A stretch of DNA of 13,238 bases from Actinomycetota bacterium (GTDB lineage: Bacteria > Actinomycetota > Humimicrobiia > Humimicrobiales > Humimicrobiaceae): positions 1-13,238 of the forward strand of contig PWSB01000110.1 of the NCBI GenBank assembly GCA_003563375.1, given 5' to 3'. Positions 6,984-13,238 of the stretch are shown here, piece by piece (within the stretch, counting starts at the first letter, position 1; every line of letters starts with the position of its first letter). The notes under the pieces are model-generated. The model did not search any database and had not been told where the DNA came from. It worked only from the letters and a program-made list of their open reading frames with translations. The position numbers were made by a program, and so were the translations under genes.

Positions 6984-7651
6984 CTGGAAGATACATATAG
7001 AGACGGAAAGCAAGGCGATAGACTTTGCGCAGCGGTTTGTACAGGAGCTAACCGCATTGGATACAAGCCTTCTGGATATTTATGTGCTTCCGGATTTCCT
7101 ATCCTTTAAAAAAGTTACAGATATCCTGGCAAGCCTTCCGGTAGTACCCAGGATATATCATGGGAGGATTACGGAGCTTATACAGGAGAGGTCTCCCCTT
7201 TGATGCTAAAAAGCATGGGGGGCAAGTATGTTTTTATCGGGCATTCAGAAAGGAAGAAATATTTTGGGGAAACCGATGAAGAAATAAATAAAAAAATACT
7301 GGCATGTTATAGGAACGGGCTGATACCGATAATCCTGGTAGGTGAGACTGAGGAAGAAAAGGAAAAAGGCCTTGCCAGGGATGTGATCAAAAAGCAGCTT
7401 ACAACAGCCCTTAAAGGAATGCCAAAAAGATTTATGGAGGAATTGGTATTGGTATATGAACCTGTGTGGGGGCCAAACCTCCGAGGCTGGGCAGCGTAAA
7501 TTATAATAATTTTAAGGACATAATAAAAATAGCTGAAGTAGACGGGCTGGCAATTACCCGTGCCGCCCTCAACCCTTCAGGTTTTATAAGGATCATAAGG
7601 CTGGTAGAGCAGGAGGCAAGGAACAGAAAAATATTGCCGCCTGGGAACTAG
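6958..7651 (+). pseudogene. tpiA: Triosephosphate isomerase remnant with frameshift and catalytic-loop deletion
   Basis: Three frames together give a triosephosphate isomerase, which interconverts dihydroxyacetone phosphate and glyceraldehyde-3-phosphate. Frame one gives GVNWKIH (catalytic Asn and Lys region). Near 7150-7161 the match moves to the next frame, where WEDYGAYTGEVSPLMLK continues into IGHSERKKYFGETDEE (catalytic His) and YEPVW (catalytic Glu); one missing base would explain this. After W at 7467-7469 the frame soon ends at TAA 7497-7499. The end of the protein, GSVNYNNFKDII and EVDGLAITRAALNPSGF, lies in a third frame up to TAG 7651. Compared by eye with a standard enzyme of about 250 residues, some 35-40 residues between EPVW and (Y)GGSV are missing, including the flexible phosphate-gripping loop 6. 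It cannot be active. Its place after the glycerol-3-phosphate genes fits a former operon role; a second functional tpi should exist elsewhere. Confidence 0.88.
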
Positions 7652-7685
7652 ACATCAAACCAATTTATTTGTTAACAAAAAAATA

Positions 7686-7714
7686 TTGCATAATATACAT
7701 TTATTATGTATAAT
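7686..7714 (+). promoter_or_regulatory. Sigma70-like promoter of the arginine operon
   Basis: TTGCAT (7686-7691) and a perfect TATAAT (7709-7714) are separated by 17 bases. Transcription would start near 7721, about 24 bases before the argC ATG at 7745. The 93-base gap after the isomerase remnant (7652-7744) holds no gene and no obvious terminator hairpin. It contains this promoter and the inverted repeat that overlaps it. Confidence 0.75.
7689..7708. promoter_or_regulatory. Candidate ArgR operator (ARG-box-like inverted repeat)
   Basis: CATAATA (7689-7695) and TATTATG (7702-7708) form a perfect 7-base inverted repeat around six bases. The 20-base site fills the spacer between the -35 and -10 boxes. 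ArgR/AhrC operators are AT-rich imperfect palindromes of about 18 bases, and an argR gene closes this cluster. Arginine-dependent binding here would block RNA polymerase. The match to published consensus sequences is only approximate. Confidence 0.5.
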
Positions 7715-7744
7715 ATTCCCAATTTATCAATTATTGGCATTATT

Positions 7745-8782
7745 ATGGAAAAGAATATAAAGATTGCTATAGTGGGGGGATCAGGGCTTACCGGGTCTGA
7801 GCTTGTCAAAATCCTGATGGGGCACAATTATGCCGAAATAATGTTTATATCCTCAAGAAAATTTAAAGGGATGAGCATAAAAGAGGTATATCCCGGCATT
7901 GAGAGTGATCTTGAATATGTTGGGCAAATAGGGCCGGAAGAATTAAAAGAGGCCGATGTATTATTTTTATGCATGCCCCCCCATGATTCTATGAGGTATC
8001 TGGATGAAAACCTGGCCTACTGCAAGGGTATGATAATAGACGTAGGCTCAGATTTCAGGATCGGCGACCCTGGCGAATACCAGAGGTGGTACGGGCAGGA
8101 ACATGCAGCCCCGAATATACTTGACCGGTTTGTGTACGGCCTTCCCGAAATAAATAAAAGTAAAATAAAGGGAGCTAAATTCATTGCAAACCCAGGATGT
8201 TATCCTACATCAGCGCTTTTGGGATTATTTCCCATTTTGGACAGCGGGCTGGCCGGGGCAGACCCCCTTATCATAGATTCTAAATCCGGGGTGACTGGAG
8301 CGGGCAGAAAACTTGGGGACCCTTATCTGTTCATAAACTTAAACGAGAATTTTTACGCTTATAACCCTGTACTGCATAGGCATATCGGAGAGATGGAACA
8401 GGAAGTAGAAAAAATATGTGGAAGAAGGATTGATATAAGTTTTACCCCCCATCTTCTTCCTGTTGCCAGGGGGATCTTTACTGCTATATATATGAATGGA
8501 GTTGATATCAGCAAAGAAGACATCAAGCCTCTATATGAAAAATATTACAGCACCAGCGCCTTTGTAAGATACAATGACCGCATTCCTCAGATCAGGGATG
8601 TTGCCGGCACAAATAATTGTTTGATCTCAGCTGTATATGATGCCAGGGTAAAGATACTTAAGATATTTACAGCCATAGATAACCTGGTCAAAGGCGCAGC
8701 GGGCCAGGCTGTACAGAATATGAACATTGCATTGGGAATAGATGAAGGGGAGGGCCTAAGGCTACAGGGCATAAATACATAA
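7745..8782 (+). CDS. argC: N-acetyl-gamma-glutamyl-phosphate reductase
   Basis: ArgC reduces N-acetylglutamyl-phosphate with NADPH to the semialdehyde, the third step of the acetylated route to ornithine. From ATG 7745 it has 345 residues, the usual length. The N-terminal Rossmann fold carries IAIVGGSGLTGSEL (7-20), and the catalytic cysteine is Cys152 in FIANPGCYPTSALLG. The substrate-binding part includes SKSGVTGAGRK and the conserved HRHIGE (211-216). An ATG at 7706 would add 13 residues, but it overlaps the -10 box and so cannot lie on the message; 7745 puts the Rossmann strand at the normal distance. No Shine-Dalgarno is evident before it, so the first gene may be translated from a short, weak leader. 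It opens the run argC-J-B-D-F-R, with the next gene nine bases downstream. Confidence 0.96.
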   Translation: MEKNIKIAIVGGSGLTGSELVKILMGHNYAEIMFISSRKFKGMSIKEVYPGIESDLEYVGQIGPEELKEADVLFLCMPPHDSMRYLDENLAYCKGMIIDVGSDFRIGDPGEYQRWYGQEHAAPNILDRFVYGLPEINKSKIKGAKFIANPGCYPTSALLGLFPILDSGLAGADPLIIDSKSGVTGAGRKLGDPYLFINLNENFYAYNPVLHRHIGEMEQEVEKICGRRIDISFTPHLLPVARGIFTAIYMNGVDISKEDIKPLYEKYYSTSAFVRYNDRIPQIRDVAGTNNCLISAVYDARVKILKIFTAIDNLVKGAAGQAVQNMNIALGIDEGEGLRLQGINT

Positions 8783-8791
8783 GGGAGAGAT

Positions 8792-10006
8792 ATGGGATTT
8801 GAGATCATAAAAAAAGGGACTATTACCGATGTGCCTGACTTTTTGGCAGGTACCTGCCACTGCGGCCTAAAGAAACGCAGCAAAAGGGATGATATATGCA
8901 TTTTATATACACCCAGGGATACAGTCACCAGTGCTGTGTTTACTACCAACAGTTTTGCGGCAGCCCCGGTGATTGTATGCAGGCAGCAGCTTTCCAGAAG
9001 CAGGAATATAAAGGCTGTGGTAATAAATGCTGGTATAGCAAATGCATGTACAGGAAAACAGGGCTACGATAATACTTTAAAGACGTTACAGATAGCTTCA
9101 AAAAACCTGGATATACCAAAGGGAGAGATACTGGTTGCTTCTACAGGAATCATAGGCAGGCAGCTTCCTATGGATATAATCGAAAAAGGCATCGAAGACT
9201 GCAGCAAAAGCCTCAGTACTCAAGGGGGCCACCTGGCAGCTGAAGCCATTCTTACCACTGATAAGATCAAAAAAGAGGCAGCCGTTAGGATCGATGCCGG
9301 AAAAGATGAGATCATAATCGGGGGTATTGCCAAAGGTTCAGGAATGGTGGAGCCTGATATGGCTACCATGCTTGCTTTTGTTGCTACAAATGCAAGCATA
9401 GACAAACATCTCTTAGACAGGCTTATAAAGCAGGGGACCGAAGACACATTTAATGCCATTACCATAGATGGTTGCCAGAGCACAAATGATATGGTGGTCC
9501 TGCTGGCAAATGGCCAAAGTGGGGTCAGCATAGTGGAGGGCAGCCCATATTATAAGGCCTTTAAAGAAGCCTTGTCATATATAATGGGATTTTTGGCAAA
9601 AAAGATAGTCCAGGACGGTGAAGGGGCTACAAAGATGGTGGAGATCCAGGTCGACGGCGCCAGGGACACCCATGATGCCAAAACTGTGGCCAGAAAGGTG
9701 GCTAACTCAAATCTATTTAAAGCGGCGGTCTACGGACAGGACCTAAACTGGGGAAGGATCAATGCAGCAATGGGTTCTTCTGGAATAGATTTCGATCCGG
9801 GCAGGGTGGATATTTATTTAAATGGCACCAGGATAGTAAAAGGGGGGATGGCTGATGAATATGACCAGGACAAGGCTGACAGTTATATGAAAGAAAAAAA
9901 TTTATATTTCAAAATACTGCTTAATATGGGAAAAGCCGGTGCAAGGATCTGGACATCTGACCTTTCCCATGATTATGTGAGCATTAATTCTGAATATTCT
10001 ACATAG
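8792..10006 (+). CDS. argJ: Glutamate N-acetyltransferase / ornithine acetyltransferase (ArgJ)
   Basis: ArgJ moves the acetyl group from N-acetylornithine to glutamate, which closes the acetyl cycle. Some members also use acetyl-CoA and so replace ArgA. The 404-residue precursor has the autoprocessing motif KGSGMVEPDMATMLAF; cleavage before Thr192 would yield alpha and beta chains, with that threonine as nucleophile. The oxyanion-hole segment STGIIGRQLP (117-126), the early VVINAGIANACTG segment, VQDGEGATK and the late GQDLNWGRINAAMGSSG are all present. The C-terminus is a few residues longer than in many relatives. An AAGGGAGA ribosome site precedes ATG 8792. Whether it is mono- or bifunctional cannot be decided from motifs. 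No argA is seen in the window, which leaves the bifunctional form open. Confidence 0.96.
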   Translation: MGFEIIKKGTITDVPDFLAGTCHCGLKKRSKRDDICILYTPRDTVTSAVFTTNSFAAAPVIVCRQQLSRSRNIKAVVINAGIANACTGKQGYDNTLKTLQIASKNLDIPKGEILVASTGIIGRQLPMDIIEKGIEDCSKSLSTQGGHLAAEAILTTDKIKKEAAVRIDAGKDEIIIGGIAKGSGMVEPDMATMLAFVATNASIDKHLLDRLIKQGTEDTFNAITIDGCQSTNDMVVLLANGQSGVSIVEGSPYYKAFKEALSYIMGFLAKKIVQDGEGATKMVEIQVDGARDTHDAKTVARKVANSNLFKAAVYGQDLNWGRINAAMGSSGIDFDPGRVDIYLNGTRIVKGGMADEYDQDKADSYMKEKNLYFKILLNMGKAGARIWTSDLSHDYVSINSEYST

Positions 10007-10014
10007 AGGAGATC

Positions 10015-10929
10015 ATGGAAAAAGGAATAAAATATTTTAATGGCATAATTAACAGTTACTCAGAAAAAGTCGGGTTGCTTCTGGAATCACTGCCCTATAT
10101 AAAGGAATATTTCAACTGCATAGTGGTCGTCAAGGTAGGCGGTGCCATGATGGAAGATGAAGTTATGCTAAAGAGTGTGTTAGAGGACCTTGTGCTGATG
10201 AAATATGTAGGAATAAAAGTGGTCCTGGTCCATGGAGGAGGAAAACAGATAAGCAGGCTGATGCAGGAAAGAGGGATAAAGCCCCGTTTTGTAGACGGTT
10301 TGAGGGTGACCGATGAGAAGGTCATAGAGATCGTCAAGATGGTACTGGTAGGAGAGGTCAACAGCAAGGTGGTAAGTTTCTTAAACCGCCATGGAAGGAT
10401 CGCTATTGGTATCTCTGGAAACGATGCAGGCTTTATAAACTGCAAGAAAAAAAAGTATGTAAAAAGCGGCCAAAATATAGACCTCGGGTTTGTGGGGGAA
10501 ATAAAAAGCATAGATTCTTCTTTTGTCTTTGGCATACTTGAAGATGGTTTTATGCCTGTCATTGCCACGCTGGGGGTAGATGATGAAGGTGATGTTTACA
10601 ATATTAATGCCGATACCTGTGCTTCGGAGATAGCAATAGCCCTGGGAGCAGAAAAGCTTATATCACTTACTGATGTAGATGGGATAATGAGGATGGTAGA
10701 CGGTAGGAAAAAGCTTGTATCCGCAATATCAAAACAAATGTGCATGAAGATGATCTCCACAGGAGAGATAGACAAGGGTATGATACCCAAGGTAGTAGCC
10801 TGCATAGATGCTCTGGCCGGCGGAGTGGGAAGAACACACATTTTAAACGGAAACAAAGAGCATTCTGTGCTAGCTGAGATTTTTACAGATAAGGGAATAG
10901 GGACCATGATAATAAAGGAGGATCTATAG
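10015..10929 (+). CDS. argB: Acetylglutamate kinase, arginine-sensitive type
   Basis: ArgB phosphorylates N-acetylglutamate with ATP, the usual control point of the cyclic pathway. The 304-residue protein shows the amino-acid kinase motifs VVVKVGGAMM (37-46, phosphate-binding Lys40), VLVHGGGKQIS (70-80), RFVDGLRVTD (91-100) and ITDVDGI-type segment LTDVDGI later on. About 35 residues precede the first strand, including LLLESLPYIKEYF. This resembles the N-terminal helix that links dimers into ring-shaped hexamers in arginine-inhibited kinases such as that of Thermotoga; E. coli ArgB, which is insensitive, starts almost directly at this strand. The C-terminal EIFTDKGIGTMI also matches the arginine-site region of the sensitive group. 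Feedback inhibition by arginine is therefore likely. GAGGAGA precedes ATG 10015, eight bases after argJ. Confidence 0.96.
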   Translation: MEKGIKYFNGIINSYSEKVGLLLESLPYIKEYFNCIVVVKVGGAMMEDEVMLKSVLEDLVLMKYVGIKVVLVHGGGKQISRLMQERGIKPRFVDGLRVTDEKVIEIVKMVLVGEVNSKVVSFLNRHGRIAIGISGNDAGFINCKKKKYVKSGQNIDLGFVGEIKSIDSSFVFGILEDGFMPVIATLGVDDEGDVYNINADTCASEIAIALGAEKLISLTDVDGIMRMVDGRKKLVSAISKQMCMKMISTGEIDKGMIPKVVACIDALAGGVGRTHILNGNKEHSVLAEIFTDKGIGTMIIKEDL

Positions 10930-10931
10930 AT

Positions 10932-12149
10932 ATGGGATCAAAGGATAACAGGCAGGTATACGAGCAGGGACAAAAATATATAATGAATACTTACAGCAGG
11001 TTGCCGGTGGTCTTTGTAAGGGCTGCCATGGCTTATCTCTGGGATGCCCAAGGCAATAAATACACTGATTATATAGCTGGATATGGGTGCCTTAATGTAG
11101 GCCATTCAAATAAAACTGTAGTAAAAGCAATAAAAAAACAGGTTGAAAAGATAATCCAGCCTTCTAATGTCTATTTTAACCTTCCAGGGGTCGAATTGGC
11201 CCAAAAACTATGTGAGGCAACCGGTTTCGGAAAGAAGGTGTTTTTTTCAAACAGCGGGACGGAAGCCGTTGAAGGGGCAATAAAGTTAGCCAGAAAATAT
11301 TCTATCCAGAAATATGGCCAAAACAGGCACGAGATAATCTCTTTTTACAATTCGTTCCATGGCAGGACGCTGGGAGCATTATCAGCTACAGCCCAGTCTA
11401 TAAAACAAAAAGAGTTTAAGCCTTTGCTAAAAGGTTTTAAGTATGCCAGTCTAAATGACCTGGATTCTGTCAAAAAACAGATAGATGAAAATACGTGCGC
11501 TGTGATAATAGAACCCATCCAGGGGGAAGGCGGGGTAAACTGCTCAGATAGAGGCTTTATGGCCCAGCTGGCTGAGGTCTGCAATAAACGAGATATCCTG
11601 CTTATTGCAGATGAAATTCAAACGGGTTTTGGCAGGACAGGCAGGATGTTTGCCTACATGTATTATGGGATAATCCCTGATATACTGGTGGTTGCCAAAA
11701 GCCTGGGAGGCGGTATGCCTATAGGGGCCATTATCACCGGTGACATGCTTGCGGGCCTATTTGGACCGGGTTCCCATGGCTCTACCTTTGGAGGGAACGC
11801 GGCATCATGTGCTGCAGGTTGTGCGGTTTTAGATTTTATAAAAAATAAAAGGCTGGAGGAGAAAGCAGCAAAAAGCGGGGCTTATTTCATGAAAAAACTG
11901 GTGGCCCTGAAGAAAAAATACAGCATAATAAAGGATGTAAGGGGTATTGGTCTTATGCTGGGAATGGAATTTGAAAAGCCCATTGCTTCCAAGCTGGTGG
12001 AGAAGGCTCACAGGGATTTTTTAGTCATAAACAAGGTCTCAGACCATACACTGAGATTTCTGCCCCCTCTTATTATAAGCAGGTCAAATATAGACAAGCT
12101 TATAAGATGGCTTTACAAAAACATAAGCGAGGTCCAGGATGAAGGCTAG
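10932..12149 (+). CDS. argD: Acetylornithine aminotransferase
   Basis: ArgD transfers the amino group of glutamate to N-acetylglutamate semialdehyde, giving N-acetylornithine, and uses pyridoxal phosphate. The 405 residues fit class-III aminotransferases. Visible motifs are FFSNSGTEAVEGAIKLAR (104-121, phosphate-binding), FHGRTLGALSAT (142-153), EPIQGEGGVN (194-203), IADEIQTGFGRTG (225-237, Asp227 contacting the cofactor ring) and VVAKSLGGGMPIGA (253-266, with Lys256 forming the Schiff base), then GSTFGGNAASCAAG. Ornithine or 4-aminobutyrate aminotransferases are close relatives, but the operon position decides for ArgD; some ArgD also act on succinyl-diaminopimelate intermediates. A strong AAGGAGGAT (10914-10922) lies inside the end of argB, nine bases before ATG 10932. 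The 3' end overlaps argF by 11 bases. Confidence 0.95.
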   Translation: MGSKDNRQVYEQGQKYIMNTYSRLPVVFVRAAMAYLWDAQGNKYTDYIAGYGCLNVGHSNKTVVKAIKKQVEKIIQPSNVYFNLPGVELAQKLCEATGFGKKVFFSNSGTEAVEGAIKLARKYSIQKYGQNRHEIISFYNSFHGRTLGALSATAQSIKQKEFKPLLKGFKYASLNDLDSVKKQIDENTCAVIIEPIQGEGGVNCSDRGFMAQLAEVCNKRDILLIADEIQTGFGRTGRMFAYMYYGIIPDILVVAKSLGGGMPIGAIITGDMLAGLFGPGSHGSTFGGNAASCAAGCAVLDFIKNKRLEEKAAKSGAYFMKKLVALKKKYSIIKDVRGIGLMLGMEFEKPIASKLVEKAHRDFLVINKVSDHTLRFLPPLIISRSNIDKLIRWLYKNISEVQDEG

Positions 12150-13056
12150 ACATTTTCTTACTTTAAAAGATATCTCCCAGGAGACCATCGACTATCTGTT
12201 AAAACTTGCTACAAGGATAAAAAAGAATAAGTTTCTATGTAAAGACCTTCTGCAGGGTAAATCAATCGGCATGCTTTTTGACAAGCACTCTACACGCACA
12301 AGGCTTTCCTTTGAAGCGGGTATAAACCAGCTTGGGGGCAACAGCATATATCTAGATTCAAAGAATATGCAGCTTTCCAGGGGGGAGACCATAGAAGATA
12401 CCGCCAGGGTGCTTTCAAGATATTTGGAGGGATTGATAATCAGGACTTTTTCCCATCAGACGGTTAAGGATTTTGCCTCCAACAGCAGTATACCTGTTAT
12501 CAATGGGCTGACTGACAGCTACCATCCATGCCAGGTGCTCTCTGATCTTTTTACCTTATTTGAACTGGGGCTCCTAAAAAAGGGGCTGAAGTTTACTTAT
12601 ATAGGAGACAGCAATAATGTTACTTCAAGCCTTATCATAGGCCTGTCCAAGCTGGGCCTGGATATAACAGTGGGATGCCCAGCAGAATATGAACCCAAAG
12701 AAGAGGCAGTTAAAATATTTGACAAGCAGTCAAGGTCAAGCGGCAGCAGGCTGAACATTCTAAATGACCCCTATCAGGCAGTAAAGGAGGCTGATGTCAT
12801 CTATACTGATGTTTGGGTAAGCATGGGGGATAAGGACAGCAGGAAGAAATTTGAGGCACTGCAGATGTATCAGATAAATAAGAAATTGTTAAGCTATGCG
12901 TCCGGTTCCGTGAAGGTCATGCACTGCCTTCCTGCGCACAGAGGCCAGGAAATTACTTCTGAAGTCATGGACGGGGCTAATTCTGTGGTATGGCAGCAGG
13001 CCGAGAACAGGCTGCATGCCCAAAAAGCATTATTGGTATATATCTATTCTAGATAG
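12139..13056 (+). CDS. argF: Ornithine carbamoyltransferase
   Basis: ArgF joins ornithine and carbamoyl phosphate to make citrulline. It has 305 residues, the normal catalytic-chain length. The carbamoyl-phosphate motif STRTRLSFE (51-59), the HPCQ motif (129-132), the ornithine-loop DVWVSMGD (224-231) and MHCLPAHRGQEI (261-272) are all present. The SMG loop and the HCLPA motif separate it from aspartate carbamoyltransferase and from most other transcarbamylases. The N-terminal KARHFLTLKD start is common in both actinobacterial and clostridial ArgF. The gene overlaps argD by 11 bases and is followed after three bases by argR, so it sits fully inside the operon. No carbamoyl-phosphate synthase gene is in the window. 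Confidence 0.96.
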   Translation: MKARHFLTLKDISQETIDYLLKLATRIKKNKFLCKDLLQGKSIGMLFDKHSTRTRLSFEAGINQLGGNSIYLDSKNMQLSRGETIEDTARVLSRYLEGLIIRTFSHQTVKDFASNSSIPVINGLTDSYHPCQVLSDLFTLFELGLLKKGLKFTYIGDSNNVTSSLIIGLSKLGLDITVGCPAEYEPKEEAVKIFDKQSRSSGSRLNILNDPYQAVKEADVIYTDVWVSMGDKDSRKKFEALQMYQINKKLLSYASGSVKVMHCLPAHRGQEITSEVMDGANSVVWQQAENRLHAQKALLVYIYSR

Positions 13057-13059
13057 CCT

Positions 13060-13238
13060 ATGAAAAGGGATAAAAGACATAAAGCCATAAAAGAGATAAT
13101 CTTTAAAAAAAAGATATCCACCCAGGAAGGATTACAGAAAGAACTTGAAAAAAAAGGTTTCCAGGTGACCCAGGCAACTGTGTCCAGGGATATTAATTCC
13201 TTGAGGCTGGTCAAAGTCAGGAATTTTCTTCAGGAAGA
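13060..13238 (+). CDS. argR: Arginine repressor, N-terminal DNA-binding domain (partial)
   Basis: The frame opens at ATG 13060, three bases after argF, and runs off the window after 59 complete codons. The sequence MKRDKRHKAIKEII, then STQEGLQKELEKKGF and VTQATVSRDINSLRLVKV is the winged helix-turn-helix of ArgR/AhrC; QATVSRDI is the recognition helix. The arginine-binding, hexamer-forming C-terminal domain is outside the window. ArgR binds AT-rich palindromic operators when arginine is plentiful, and the inverted repeat at 7689-7708 is its probable target here, which would make the cluster autoregulated. There is no clear Shine-Dalgarno, so translation may depend on coupling to argF. Confidence 0.93.
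   Translation, partial: MKRDKRHKAIKEIIFKKKISTQEGLQKELEKKGFQVTQATVSRDINSLRLVKVRNFLQE

Noticed and set aside
7150..7500. Programmed ribosomal frameshifting in the isomerase
   Set aside because: No slippery heptamer with a following structure is evident at the shift, and the second lesion removes essential residues that no frameshift can restore.
7668..7679. Palindrome TTTGTTAACAAA as operator or terminator
   Set aside because: It is short, fully AT-rich apart from two bases, has no loop or GC stem for termination, and lies upstream of the better supported promoter-operator.
7706..7744. Upstream ATG (7706) as argC start
   Set aside because: It lies in the promoter's -10 region, upstream of the predicted transcription start, and adds a non-homologous hydrophobic leader.
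10095..10568. 157-codon open frame on the minus strand opposite argB
   Set aside because: It is a shadow of a clearly conserved kinase gene; its translation is low-complexity (Ser/Thr/Pro/Ile/Phe) and matches no family I recognise.

Overview
This window is a compact, all-plus-strand bacterial segment, AT-rich and with heavy use of AGG/AGA (Arg) and ATA (Ile) codons. The gene content (NAD(P)-type glutamate dehydrogenase, GlpA-like flavoprotein with a DUF1667 partner, classical acetylated arginine pathway) suggests an anaerobic or fermentative bacterium. The lineage is uncertain. The flavoprotein/DUF1667 set is familiar from Clostridia and other anaerobes. The order argC-J-B-D-F-R is the one known from Actinobacteria such as Corynebacterium and Mycobacterium, so a low-GC deep-branching actinobacterial or Bacillota-like organism are both possible.

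Layout. (1) 1-474: C-terminal part of an M20-family metallopeptidase/deacylase, followed by an IclR-type regulator (490-1251). (2) 1318-2909: a two-gene unit with a PII signalling protein that lacks the usual T-loop tyrosines, then a Glu/Leu/Phe/Val-family (glutamate) dehydrogenase whose Shine-Dalgarno sequence overlaps the PII stop codon. (3) 3027-7651: a putative glycerol-3-phosphate unit. It has a palindrome and a sigma70-like promoter, a DeoR/GlpR-like repressor, a GlpA-like FAD oxidoreductase with a BFD-type iron-sulphur domain, a second FAD/NAD oxidoreductase, a DUF1667 protein and a triosephosphate isomerase. Genes overlap by 4 to 26 bases. The second flavoprotein has an in-frame TGA, and the isomerase has a frameshift and an internal collapse around its catalytic loop, so the distal half of this operon looks broken. 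(4) 7686-13238: a good promoter with an embedded inverted repeat that resembles an arginine operator, then argC, argJ, argB, argD, argF and the first 59 codons of argR, running off the right edge.

How the genes work together. ArgC, ArgJ, ArgB and ArgD convert glutamate through acetylated intermediates to ornithine (ArgJ recycles the acetyl group). ArgF makes citrulline, and ArgR would report arginine level back to the promoter before argC. ArgB carries the N-terminal extension and C-terminal signature of arginine-inhibited kinases. The PII-GDH pair sits at the glutamate/ammonia branch point that feeds this pathway. The GlpR-GlpA-type unit would oxidise glycerol-3-phosphate to dihydroxyacetone phosphate, and the now broken isomerase would have passed this into glycolysis.

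I found no RNA genes, insertion sequences, CRISPR arrays or prophage genes. No clearly new system is visible. The points most worth a second look are the atypical PII coupled to GDH, the glpA-like protein missing one iron-sulphur ligand, and the partly decayed glycerol operon.
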